Assembly: GCF_043555885.1 (NCBI RefSeq) | Contig: NZ_JBIGHX010000004.1 | Coordinates: 434,001 to 498,000, forward strand | From: Pelomonas lactea | Lineage (GTDB): Bacteria > Pseudomonadota > Gammaproteobacteria > Burkholderiales > Burkholderiaceae_C | DNA length: 64,000 nucleotides | Reading direction: 5' to 3' | In this document: one piece after another, positions 1 through 9,010 of the stretch | Position numbering within the stretch: the first letter of the stretch is position 1 | Layout: each line of letters opens with the position of its first letter | The notes under the pieces: generated by a model | The model's input: only the letters and a program-made list of their open reading frames with translations | Databases searched by the model: none | Told to the model about the DNA's origin: nothing | Made by a program: the position numbers and the translations under genes

Positions 1-1011
1 CAGCCCTTCCCGGAAGCCGCGGGTGACGCCGCGGGCGAGCCGGTGGACGCCGGCAAGGGCAGCGAGTCGCGCCGCAACTTCATCGCGCTGGTGTTCTGCC
101 TGATGGTGGGTACGGCGGGCCTGCCGCACCTGCTGACGCGCTACTACACGACAAGCTCGGTGGCGACGGCGCGCGAGTCGGTGGCTTGGTCACTGGTCTT
201 CATCTGCCTGCTGTACCTGACGGCGCCGGCGCTGGCCGTCATGGTCAAGACCGAGGTCTTCAACGGCCTCGTGGGCACGGCGTTCGACCAGCTGCCGGCT
301 TGGATACGCCAGTGGCAGCGCGTCGACCCGGCGCTGCTGTCGGCCGTGGACCTGAACGGCGATGGTCGGCTGCAGCTGGGCGAGCTGCGGCTGCACCCGG
401 ACCTCGTCATGCTCGTCATGCCCGAGCTGGGCGGGCTGCCTTACGTCATCTCGGGCATGGTGGCCGCCGGCGGGCTGGCGGCGGCGCTGTCCACGGCCGA
501 CGGGCTGCTGCTGGCCATCTCCAGCGCGCTGTCGCACGACCTGTATTACAAGGCCATCAACCCCGAGGCCTCGCGCACGCGCCGCGTCACGCTGAGCAAG
601 GCGCTGCTGCTGGCGGCGGCGCTGGCGGCGGCGGCGGTGGCGTCCAGCCGGCCGGCAGACATCCTGGCCGTCGTCACGGCGGCGTTCTCCATTGCAGGCT
701 CCACCTTCTTCCCGGCGCTGGTGGCCGGCGTGTTCTGGCGCCGCGCCAACCGGGCCGGTGCGCTGGCCGGCATGCTGGCGGGGCTGGCCGTCTGCCTGGT
801 CTACCTGGGCATGGCCCACCCCGGCCTGCGCGCGCTGGTGGGCTTGCCCGGACCGCCGCAACTGCTGTGGGGCATCCAGCCGGCGTCGGCCGGGCTGTTC
901 GGCGTGCCGGCGGGCGCGCTGGTGCTGGTGCTCGTGAGCCTGCTGACCGCCGCACCGGGCGTGCGGGAACGCGAGATCGTCGCGCTGTTGCGCAGCCCGC
1001 CGACGCGCTGA
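1..1011 (+). CDS. Sodium:solute symporter family permease (VC_2705-like), C-terminal part
   Basis: The reading frame is open from base 1, so the N-terminal half lies outside the window. About 336 residues remain; full-length relatives have roughly 600-700. Several hydrophobic helices are visible. The segment around GLPYVISGMVAAGGLAAALSTADGL is the conserved late-helix region of sodium:solute symporters of the acetate/proline permease superfamily. Between two helices is a soluble insert containing the 12-residue loop DLNGDGRLQLGE (bases 349-384), which fits an EF-hand calcium loop. The role is inferred: inner-membrane uptake of a small organic acid with Na+ or H+. The partner small subunit (DUF4212) often found with this family would lie upstream and is not visible. 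Confidence 0.85.
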   Translation, partial: QPFPEAAGDAAGEPVDAGKGSESRRNFIALVFCLMVGTAGLPHLLTRYYTTSSVATARESVAWSLVFICLLYLTAPALAVMVKTEVFNGLVGTAFDQLPAWIRQWQRVDPALLSAVDLNGDGRLQLGELRLHPDLVMLVMPELGGLPYVISGMVAAGGLAAALSTADGLLLAISSALSHDLYYKAINPEASRTRRVTLSKALLLAAALAAAAVASSRPADILAVVTAAFSIAGSTFFPALVAGVFWRRANRAGALAGMLAGLAVCLVYLGMAHPGLRALVGLPGPPQLLWGIQPASAGLFGVPAGALVLVLVSLLTAAPGVREREIVALLRSPPTR

Positions 1012-1047
1012 TCGTCGCCCTGATTTTGGATTTTCGCCGTTGCGGGC

Positions 1048-1099
1048 TAGAATCTTGGGTTCCCCCTTGCCGCACCGCGTGTCGACGCCGTGGTGCGGC
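1048..1099 (+). promoter_or_regulatory. Candidate rpsF promoter -10 and leader hairpin
   Basis: In the 138-base gap before rpsF there is a TAGAAT -10-like hexamer at 1048-1053, with a weak TTGGAT 16 bases upstream. It is followed by a perfect 8-bp stem GCCGCACC/GGTGCGGC (1069-1076 with 1092-1099). Many bacterial rpsF leaders bind the S6:S18 complex for autoregulation. Whether this hairpin and the CCG-containing stretch just after it form that motif is inference. Confidence 0.4.
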
Positions 1100-1149
1100 T
1101 TCCACAGCCGAGGCAACCCGTTCGAGGCTGGAATCCACAAGGAGTACAC

Positions 1150-1512
1150 ATGCGTCACTACGAAATCGTTCTGCTGATCCATCCGGATCAAAGCGAACAG
1201 GTTCCGGCCATGCTGGAGCGCTACAAGGGCCTGATCACCGCCGGTGGCGGTGTCGTGCACCGGGTCGAGGACTGGGGCCGTCGTCAGCTGGCCTACCAGA
1301 TCCAGAAGCTCGCCAAGGCCCACTACCTGTGCCTGAACATCGAAGCCAGCAAGGAAGTCCTCGTTGAGCTCGAGACCGGCTTCCGCTTCAACGACGCCGT
1401 GCTGCGCCACCTGACCGTGGTGCAGGACAAAGCCATCACGACCCCCTCGGTCATGATGAAGGCCGTCGAGCGCGAAGAAGCCCGCAAGGCGCCTCAGCAA
1501 GAAGCGGCCTGA
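1150..1512 (+). CDS. rpsF: 30S ribosomal protein S6
   Basis: A 120-residue protein beginning MRHYEIVLLIHPDQ, the signature start of S6, with the usual RRQLAYQIQKL core and an acidic/basic tail. S6 sits on the platform of the 30S subunit next to S18. The ATG at 1150 is chosen because AAGGAG lies 7 bases upstream; an in-frame start at 1090 would add 20 untypical residues. It opens the rpsF-priB-rpsR-rplI cluster, whose order is typical of Betaproteobacteria. Confidence 0.98.
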   Translation: MRHYEIVLLIHPDQSEQVPAMLERYKGLITAGGGVVHRVEDWGRRQLAYQIQKLAKAHYLCLNIEASKEVLVELETGFRFNDAVLRHLTVVQDKAITTPSVMMKAVEREEARKAPQQEAA

Positions 1513-1563
1513 GCTGACGCTCATCGCTGAAGAACCAGGTTTTTCGAACAGCGCGCCGACTGA

Positions 1564-1875
1564 GTGAACCAGCTTCACCTGCAGGCGCAGATCCAGCAAC
1601 TCGGACAAGTTCGCTACACCCCCGCCGGGCTGATGGCCCTGGATGCCGCCCTCAAGGCCGAATCCGAAGTCATCGAAGCCGGCAAGCCGCGCAAGGTCTC
1701 GCTGGAGATCAAAGCGGTCGCGGTGGGCGAGGTGGCCAAGCAGTTGCAGGCGCTGGGAGTCGGTGGCCACGCGATTTTTCGCGGCTTCCTGACCCATCAG
1801 CGCAACGGCCGGGGCTTTGTCGCCCACGTCACCGTGATCGAACCCGCTGTTTCGCAGAACCCGGACATTGATTGA
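1564..1875 (+). CDS. priB: Primosomal replication protein N (PriB)
   Basis: A 103-residue single OB-fold protein between rpsF and rpsR, the standard position for priB. PriB binds single-stranded DNA and, with PriA, helps reload the DnaB helicase at stalled forks. The sequence starts MNQLHLQAQIQQLGQVRYTP, like betaproteobacterial PriB. The start is GTG at 1564, in a TGAGTG context without a strong Shine-Dalgarno, so translation is probably coupled to rpsF. Confidence 0.93.
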   Translation: MNQLHLQAQIQQLGQVRYTPAGLMALDAALKAESEVIEAGKPRKVSLEIKAVAVGEVAKQLQALGVGGHAIFRGFLTHQRNGRGFVAHVTVIEPAVSQNPDID

Positions 1876-1902
1876 TCCGGATAGATTTAACAGAGGTCCA
1901 AC

Positions 1903-2193
1903 ATGCCCCCTCTTCGTGGCAAAGGTCGCTTCTCCAAGGACAAGAAGCCCAAGCGCAACCAACAGTCGCTGCTGTTCCGCCGCAAGCGTTTCTGCCGTTT
2001 CACCGTCGCTGGCGTCGAGAAGATCGACTACAAGGACATCGACACGCTGCGCGACTTCATCGCCGAGAACGGCAAGATCACGCCCGCTCGCCTGACCGGC
2101 ACGCGCGCCTTCTTCCAGCGTCAGCTGACGGTGTCCATCAAGCGTGCGCGCTTCCTGGCCCTGCTGCCGTACAGCGACCAGCACAAGGTCTAA
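1903..2193 (+). CDS. rpsR: 30S ribosomal protein S18
   Basis: A 96-residue basic protein with the core KIDYKDIDTLRDFIAENGKI and TGTRAFFQRQL, diagnostic for S18, which pairs with S6 on the 30S platform. The N-terminus has the extended Lys/Arg-rich segment usual in Burkholderiales. The ATG at 1903 is preceded by AGAGGT. It lies 27 bases after priB. Confidence 0.98.
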   Translation: MPPLRGKGRFSKDKKPKRNQQSLLFRRKRFCRFTVAGVEKIDYKDIDTLRDFIAENGKITPARLTGTRAFFQRQLTVSIKRARFLALLPYSDQHKV

Positions 2194-2205
2194 GGAGCTG
2201 ACGAC

Positions 2206-2658
2206 ATGCAAGTGATCCTGCTCGAAAAAGTCGCCAACCTCGGCAACCTCGGCGATGTCGTCAAGGTCAAGGACGGCTACGCCCGCAACTTCCTGATCCC
2301 GACCAAGGCCGCTCGTCGCGCGACCGAAGCCGCGATCAAGGAATTCGAAGCCAAGCGCGCCGAACTGGAAAAGATCGCCGCCGCCAAGCTGGCCGAAGCC
2401 CAGAAGCTGGGTGAAGCCATCGCCGGCAAGACCGTCCGCATCGCCCAGAAGGCCGGCGTGGACGGCCGCCTGTTCGGCTCGGTGACCAACGCCGACGTCG
2501 CTGACGCGCTGACCAAGGCCGGCACCGCCGTCGCCAAGGCTCAGGTGCGCCTGCCGAACGGCCCGCTGAAGACCGTGGGCGAGTTCCCGGTCAGCATCGC
2601 GGCTCACACGGACGTGCTCGTCGAGATCACCGTTCACGTGGTTGCCGAAGCGGAATAA
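2206..2658 (+). CDS. rplI: 50S ribosomal protein L9
   Basis: A 150-residue protein starting MQVILLEKVANLGNLGDVVKVK, the classic L9 N-terminal domain. A long connecting helix rich in Glu/Lys/Ala follows, then the C-terminal RNA-binding domain with DGRLFGSVTNADVADAL. The ATG at 2206 follows AAGGAG by about 7 bases. It is the last gene of the ribosomal cluster and is followed by a strong terminator. Confidence 0.98.
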   Translation: MQVILLEKVANLGNLGDVVKVKDGYARNFLIPTKAARRATEAAIKEFEAKRAELEKIAAAKLAEAQKLGEAIAGKTVRIAQKAGVDGRLFGSVTNADVADALTKAGTAVAKAQVRLPNGPLKTVGEFPVSIAAHTDVLVEITVHVVAEAE

Positions 2659-2705
2659 ACGCTTCCCCTGATGCGCGGTGACAGCTTGTCGCCGCAACAT
2701 CGAAC

Positions 2706-2743
2706 GAAGGCCGATACCCTTGAGGGTTTCGGCCTTCTGTCTT
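2706..2743 (+). terminator. Rho-independent terminator after rplI
   Basis: Stem GAAGGCCGA (2706-2714) pairs with TCGGCCTTC (2729-2737). A second inner stem ACCCT/AGGGT sits in the loop, and the 3' side continues TGTCTTT. A second hairpin follows immediately (GGACCGGG at 2747-2754 with CCCGGTCC at 2763-2770). Together they separate the ribosomal operon from dnaB. Confidence 0.8.
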
Positions 2744-2798
2744 TCAGGACCGGGTTTTCCCGCCCGGTCCACCGTTTGCTCCCAGGCCGTTCACAGCT

Positions 2799-2807
2799 TT
2801 ATCCACA
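2799..2807 (+). promoter_or_regulatory. Perfect DnaA box just upstream of dnaB
   Basis: TTATCCACA, the consensus DnaA box, ends 3 bases before the dnaB ATG. No Shine-Dalgarno is visible in the same stretch. A role in coupling helicase supply to DnaA is inference. Confidence 0.5.
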
Positions 2808-2810
2808 GGC

Positions 2811-4235
2811 ATGTCCGCGATCTTTCCCGCATCCCCGTCCACCGCACCGCATGACGACGAAGTCGCACGCCTGCGCGTGCCGCCGCACTCGGTGGAGGCC
2901 GAGCAGAGCGTGCTCGGCGGCCTGCTGATCGACAACTCGGCCTGGGACAAGGCGGCCGACCTGCTGACCGAGAGCGACTTCTACCGCTTCGAGCACAAGC
3001 AGGTGTTCGCGGCCATCGGCAAGCTCGTCAACGCGGGCAAGCCGGCCGACGTGGTGACTGTCTTCGACGAGCTGACCTCGCTGGGCCGCGCCGAGGAATG
3101 CGGTGGCCTGGCCTACCTGAACGCCTTGGCGCAGAGCGTGCCCAGCGCCGCCAACCTGCGCCGCTACGCCGAGATCGTTCGCGAGCGCGCCATCCTGCGC
3201 AAGCTGGTGGCCACGTCCGACGAGATCGCCACCGCGGCGATGAACCCGCAGGGCAAGGCTGTCAACCAGATCCTGGACGAGGCCGAGGGCAAGATCTTCA
3301 AGATCGGCGAGGAAGGCTCGCGCAGCCAACAGGGCTTCCAGAGCATGGACCGGCTGGTCATCGCGCTGATCGACCGTGTCAACGAGCTGGCCGAGGCCGG
3401 GCACCAGGACGTGACCGGCGTGCGCACCGGCTTCTATGACCTGGACAAGCAGACCGCCGGCCTGCAACCGGGCGACCTGATCGTGCTGGCGGCCCGCCCG
3501 TCGATGGGCAAGACCGCGTTCGCCGTGAACATCGCCGAGAACGTGGCCATCAACGAGGGGCTGCCGGTCGTCATCTACTCCATGGAAATGGGCGCCGCGC
3601 AGCTGGCGCTGCGGATGGTGGGCTCCATCGGCCGCATCGACCAGAGCCACCTGCGCACCGGCCAGCTCAAGGACGACGAATGGAGCCGGCTGTCCGAGGC
3701 CGTCGACAAGCTGGGCAAGGCCGCCATCTACATCGACGAGAGCCCGGGCCTCTCGCCCAGCGAGGTGCGCGCCCGGGCGCGGCGGCAGGCGCGCATCAGC
3801 GGCCAGCTGGGGCTGATCGTCATCGACTACCTGCAGCTGATGACCGGCAACGGCGGCGGCAGCGAAGAGAACCGCGCGACGGTGCTGGGCGAGATCTCGC
3901 GGGGCCTGAAGGCGCTGGCCAAGGAGCTGCGCTGCCCCGTCATCGCGCTGTCGCAGCTGAACCGCTCGGTGGAACAGCGGCCCGACAAGCGGCCCATGAT
4001 GTCCGACCTGCGCGAGTCCGGCGCCATCGAGCAGGACGCGGACATCATCATGTTCATCTACCGCGACGAGTACTACACCAAGGACGAGTGCAAGGAGCCG
4101 GGCGTGGCGGAGATCATCATTGCGAAACAGCGTAACGGCCCGGTGGGCACCGTGAAGCTCGCCTTCCAGCGCATGCACACCAAGTTCGAGAACCTGGCGC
4201 CTGGCTACGTCGGCGTGGAGCGCGACGAGTACTGA
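2811..4235 (+). CDS. dnaB: Replicative DNA helicase DnaB
   Basis: A 474-residue hexameric 5'-3' helicase of the replication fork. The N-terminal domain (about residues 20-125) carries RVPPHSVEAEQSVLGGLL. The RecA-like C-terminal domain has Walker A ARPSMGKTAFA and the Walker B region IVIDYLQLM, followed by SQLNRSVEQRPDKRPMMSDLRESGAIEQDAD. Length matches the family. The ATG at 2811 gives the usual short N-terminus. It stands behind terminators, so it probably has its own promoter, and its end is 9 bases from the end of the convergent LysR gene. Confidence 0.98.
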   Translation: MSAIFPASPSTAPHDDEVARLRVPPHSVEAEQSVLGGLLIDNSAWDKAADLLTESDFYRFEHKQVFAAIGKLVNAGKPADVVTVFDELTSLGRAEECGGLAYLNALAQSVPSAANLRRYAEIVRERAILRKLVATSDEIATAAMNPQGKAVNQILDEAEGKIFKIGEEGSRSQQGFQSMDRLVIALIDRVNELAEAGHQDVTGVRTGFYDLDKQTAGLQPGDLIVLAARPSMGKTAFAVNIAENVAINEGLPVVIYSMEMGAAQLALRMVGSIGRIDQSHLRTGQLKDDEWSRLSEAVDKLGKAAIYIDESPGLSPSEVRARARRQARISGQLGLIVIDYLQLMTGNGGGSEENRATVLGEISRGLKALAKELRCPVIALSQLNRSVEQRPDKRPMMSDLRESGAIEQDADIIMFIYRDEYYTKDECKEPGVAEIIIAKQRNGPVGTVKLAFQRMHTKFENLAPGYVGVERDEY

Positions 4236-4244
4236 CGCACGGCG

Positions 4245-5174
4245 TCACGCGGCCGGCGTGTGTGCGGCGTCCAGCGCCTGCACCAGCGCCCACGCGGCCC
4301 TCGTGGGCTGCGGGTCGTGGCGGTAGATGCAGGCGAAGCTGCAGTCGTAGCCCAGCGTGTCGGGCGACACGGCGCGCATGCGGCCGGCGGCGACGAATGG
4401 CTGCGCGTAGTGGTCGGGCAGGAAGCCGACGAAGCCGCCGCTCAATACCAGCGTCGCCACGCCCTCCTGGTCCGACGCGGTGGCGTGCCGCTGCAACTGG
4501 TGCTGGTGCGCCAGCCGCAGGTTGGGTGAGTGGTAGCCCAGGCCAGCCAGCTTCTGGCGGCGCAGGTCGGCCCACTGCCAGCGGGCCTCGGGCGCAAACC
4601 AGGGATGCCCGGCGCCGGCGTACAGGTGCATCTGCTCGCCGAACAGCGGGCGGTAGGCCAGGCTGTCGGAGCGCCGGTGCTCGGGGATGACGCCCACCTG
4701 GAAGCGGCCCGACAGCACACCCTGCTCGATGTCGGTGATGGTGCCGACATGCACATGCAGCTGCACGCCCGGCGCGGCCGCGTGGAACTGCGCCAGCGCG
4801 CGGTCGATGTGGCAGGCGGGGTTGCTGACGGTCTTCTCGAACAGCGCCAGGTGCAGGTCGCCGGCGATCTGTTGGTGGATCTCCTCAAGCCGGGTGCGGA
4901 AGTCGGTGGTCGCCGCCAGCAACTGCTGCGCCGCGGCGTACAGCTCGGCCCCCTCGGCCGTCAGCGCAAAGCCGGCGCGGCCGCGGCGGCACAGCACCAG
5001 GCCCAGCCGTTCCTCCAGGTCCTTCACCTGGCGGCTGATCGTCGGCATGCCGACGTTGAGTTCCAGCTCCGCCGCCGCCATGCCGCCGCATTCGACGACG
5101 GTCTTGAAGACGCGCAGCAGCCGCAGGTCCACATCGGCGATCTGACCCGGCAGCGGTGCGTTCTTTGGTTTCAT
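4245..5174 (-). CDS. LysR-family transcriptional regulator, divergent from the amino-acid transaminase
   Basis: A 309-residue LysR protein with an N-terminal winged helix (residues about 15-75; LRLLRVFKTVVECGGMAAAELELNVGMPTISRQVKDLEERLG) and a substrate-binding domain after it. It is transcribed away from the transaminase/dehydrogenase pair, the usual arrangement for a LysR regulator of a catabolic operon. Its start codon overlaps one arm of an ATATCAA/TTGATAT inverted repeat that may be its operator. The inducer is unknown; beta-alanine or a related omega-amino acid is the reasonable guess from the neighbours. Confidence 0.9.
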   Translation of the reverse strand: MKPKNAPLPGQIADVDLRLLRVFKTVVECGGMAAAELELNVGMPTISRQVKDLEERLGLVLCRRGRAGFALTAEGAELYAAAQQLLAATTDFRTRLEEIHQQIAGDLHLALFEKTVSNPACHIDRALAQFHAAAPGVQLHVHVGTITDIEQGVLSGRFQVGVIPEHRRSDSLAYRPLFGEQMHLYAGAGHPWFAPEARWQWADLRRQKLAGLGYHSPNLRLAHQHQLQRHATASDQEGVATLVLSGGFVGFLPDHYAQPFVAAGRMRAVSPDTLGYDCSFACIYRHDPQPTRAAWALVQALDAAHTPAA

Positions 5175-5198
5175 ATCAAGTCAAGTGAACATTGATAT
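5173..5198. promoter_or_regulatory. Inverted repeat, candidate LysR operator
   Basis: ATATCAA (5173-5179) and TTGATAT (5192-5198) form a perfect inverted repeat with a 12-base spacer. It lies in the 90-base gap between the LysR gene and the transaminase, touching the LysR start codon. The geometry suits a LysR dimer site, which would give both autorepression and divergent activation. The assignment is inferred from position and symmetry. Confidence 0.5.
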
Positions 5199-5264
5199 GT
5201 TGCCATTGTCTGCAATCAAGCCGCTGGGCAGCATGCGGGCTTCTTCTCCCGGAGCCCACCGCCC

Positions 5265-6608
5265 ATGTCTTCATCGACACCCCACCGCCCCGACGGCTGG
5301 ATGGATGCCCACTGGATGCCGTTCACCGGCAACCGCCAGTTCAAGGCCAACCCGCGCCTGCTGACCGGCGCCGAGGGCGCCTACTACCGCACCGAGGACG
5401 GCCGGCGCCTGTTCGATGGCCTGTCCGGCCTGTGGTGCACGGGCCTGGGCCATGGGCGCACGGAGATCGTTGACGCCGTCAGCCGCCAGGTGCGCGAGCT
5501 GGACTACTCGCCCGCCTTCCAGTTCGGCCACCCGCTGTCGTTCGAGCTGGCGAACCGGCTCGTCGAGAAGATGCCCGCCGGCCTGAACCGCGTGTTCTTC
5601 ACCGGCTCGGGCTCGGAGTCGGCCGACACGGCGCTGAAGATGGCGCGGGCCTACTGGCGCGCCAGGGGCCAGGCCAGCAAGACGCGGCTGATCGGCCGCC
5701 TCAAGGGCTACCACGGCGTCAACTTCGGCGGCATCTCGGTGGGCGGCATGGTGGCCAACCGCAAGACTTTCGGCCAGGGCGTGGAGGCCGACCACCTGCC
5801 GCACACGCAGCCGCCCAGCGGCAGCTTCTTCAAGGGCATGCCGCCGGCCGAGGGCCCGCACGGCGCGGCGCTGGCCGACGAGCTGTTGCAGCTGATCGCG
5901 CTGCACGACGCGAGCAACATCGCGGCCGTCATCGTCGAGCCGTTCTCGGGTTCGGCCGGTGTCGTCATCCCACCGGTGGGCTATCTGCAGCGGCTGCGCG
6001 AGATCTGCACGGCGCACGACATCCTGCTGATCTTCGACGAGGTCATCACCGGCTTTGGCCGCACGGGCGCGTGGACGGGCGCCGAGGCCTTCGGCGTGAC
6101 GCCGGACATCCTGACCGCCGCCAAGCAGATCACCAACGGCGTGCAGCCGCTGGGTGTCGTCGTCGCCAAGCAGGCCATCCACGACACCTTCATGGCCCAG
6201 GGCGGGCCGGACTACATGCTCGAGTTCCCGCACGGCTACACCTACTCCGCCCACCCGGTGGCCTGCGCGGCCGGCCTGGCCTCGCTGGACCTGCTGGCGC
6301 GCGACCATGCGCTGGAGCGCGTGAACGCGCTGGCGCCGATGTTCGAGAACGCGGTGCACGGCCTGCGCGGCGTGAAGCATGTGGCCGACATCCGCAACTT
6401 CGGCCTGGCCGCGGGCATCACCGTCGCGGCGCTGCCGGGCGAGCCGGCCAAGCGGCCGTTCGACATCGCGATGGCCATGTACGCCAAGGGCTTCTACGTG
6501 CGCTACGGTGGCGACACCATCCAGCTCGCACCGCCCTTCATCAGCACGCCGGCCGAGATCGACACGCTGGTGTCGGCCCTCGGCGACTGCTTCGAAGCCA
6601 CTGCCTGA
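5265..6608 (+). CDS. Omega-amino acid (beta-alanine) pyruvate transaminase, class III
   Basis: A 447-residue PLP-dependent class-III aminotransferase. Visible hallmarks are FTGSGSESADTALKMARAYW for cofactor phosphate binding, the aspartate region LLIFDEVITGFGRTG, and the Schiff-base lysine in TAAKQITNGVQPLG. Such enzymes move the amino group of beta-alanine or other omega-amino acids to pyruvate, giving malonate semialdehyde and alanine. The semialdehyde dehydrogenase encoded 22 bases downstream supports this. BauA is the close functional analogue in Pseudomonas; the exact substrate is not shown by sequence. Confidence 0.88.
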   Translation: MSSSTPHRPDGWMDAHWMPFTGNRQFKANPRLLTGAEGAYYRTEDGRRLFDGLSGLWCTGLGHGRTEIVDAVSRQVRELDYSPAFQFGHPLSFELANRLVEKMPAGLNRVFFTGSGSESADTALKMARAYWRARGQASKTRLIGRLKGYHGVNFGGISVGGMVANRKTFGQGVEADHLPHTQPPSGSFFKGMPPAEGPHGAALADELLQLIALHDASNIAAVIVEPFSGSAGVVIPPVGYLQRLREICTAHDILLIFDEVITGFGRTGAWTGAEAFGVTPDILTAAKQITNGVQPLGVVVAKQAIHDTFMAQGGPDYMLEFPHGYTYSAHPVACAAGLASLDLLARDHALERVNALAPMFENAVHGLRGVKHVADIRNFGLAAGITVAALPGEPAKRPFDIAMAMYAKGFYVRYGGDTIQLAPPFISTPAEIDTLVSALGDCFEATA

Positions 6609-6630
6609 ACCTCCAACTGCCCACTCTCCC

Positions 6631-8121
<1,491 letters not shown>

Positions 8122-8133
8122 CCTTTGGGGGCA

Positions 8134-8514
8134 TCAGGCGGCGGGCCGCGCCAGCAGCGCGTCCAGTTGCCTGAAGTCGATGGGCTTCATCAGGTGGGCG
8201 TCGAAGCCGTCGAGGGCGACGCTCTTCAGCGCGCCGGTCACGGCGACGATGACGAGGTCGGCGCCGAAGCGCTGGCGCAGCGCCGCCGCCAGCGCGTGGC
8301 CGTCCAGCTGCGGCATGAAGATGTCGATCAGCGCGACATGCGGCGCGAAGGCCTCGGCCAGCTCGATGGCTTCGCTGCCCCCCGTGGCGTAGCGCACCTT
8401 GCGCCCCTCCAGCTGCAGGCAGAACGCCAGCGATTCGGCCGAGTCGACATCGTCGTCGACCACCAGCACGCGCTGCTGCGAACCTTCAGCGCAGCGCATG
8501 ATCCACCCAGGCAT
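8134..8514 (-). CDS. Single-domain response regulator receiver protein
   Basis: About 126 residues consisting only of a receiver domain. VLVVDDDVDSAESL supplies the acidic pocket, ALIDIFMPQLDG the phospho-acceptor Asp, VTG the conserved Thr, and LMKPID the Lys. No output domain exists, so it probably acts by protein contact in a phosphorelay. It overlaps the end of trxC: the ATG at 8514 overlaps by 29 bases. An alternative ATG at 8499 has GGGTGG in front of it and overlaps by 14, which may be the real start. No kinase is adjacent. Confidence 0.8.
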   Translation of the reverse strand: MPGWIMRCAEGSQQRVLVVDDDVDSAESLAFCLQLEGRKVRYATGGSEAIELAEAFAPHVALIDIFMPQLDGHALAAALRQRFGADLVIVAVTGALKSVALDGFDAHLMKPIDFRQLDALLARPAA

Positions 8515-8908
8515 TCAGCTGCGAGGCGGACATCGCGCCGCTCTGCCGCGCAACCTCGCGGCCGTTCAGGAACAGCACCGTCGTCGGGATGCTGCGAATC
8601 TGCAGGCGCTGGCTGGCCTGCGGGGCGGCGTCGCTGTCGACCTTGATGAAGCGGATGTCGGGCCGCGCCGCGGCCAGCTGTTCGAAGTGGGGTGCGTACG
8701 AGCGGCAGGGGCCGCACCAGGCGGCCCAGAAGTCCACCAGCACGGGTGCCTCCGTGCCGTCCAGGTAGGGCTTCAGCGCAGCGTCGGCCAGCGCCACCGG
8801 GCGGTGGGGTGCCACGGCGCCGCCGCAGTGGCCGCAGGAGGGATGTTCCGCCAGACGTTCATCCGGCACGCGGTTGCGGGTGCCGCAGTGAGGGCAGACG
8901 AGCAGCAT
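8486..8908 (-). CDS. trxC: Thioredoxin TrxC (thioredoxin 2 type)
   Basis: A 140-residue protein with the two-part TrxC layout. An N-terminal zinc-ribbon has CPHCGTRNRVP and CGHCGG, followed by a thioredoxin domain with the active site WCGPC and the cis-proline region IRSIPTTVLF. It reduces disulfides in the cytoplasm. The ATG at 8908 is chosen because AAGGAG precedes it by 7 bases and the protein then begins MLLVCPHC as in the family. The 3' end overlaps the receiver gene. Confidence 0.95.
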   Translation of the reverse strand: MLLVCPHCGTRNRVPDERLAEHPSCGHCGGAVAPHRPVALADAALKPYLDGTEAPVLVDFWAAWCGPCRSYAPHFEQLAAARPDIRFIKVDSDAAPQASQRLQIRSIPTTVLFLNGREVARQSGAMSASQLNAWVDHALR

Positions 8909-9010
8909 CAGGTTCTCCTTGAGGCGAGGGTGGGCCCACGTTCGAATCGGCGCAGGCGGCACGATGCCCCAAGCGCCGCAGTCCCGGCGTAGGACGGAGA
9001 CCCGTCCGGC

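Noticed and set aside
190..2772. 860-codon open frame on the minus strand
   Set aside because: It runs antisense through rpsF, priB, rpsR and rplI; long antisense frames are expected in DNA this GC-rich, and its residues are repetitive Arg/Gly/Ala with no family pattern.
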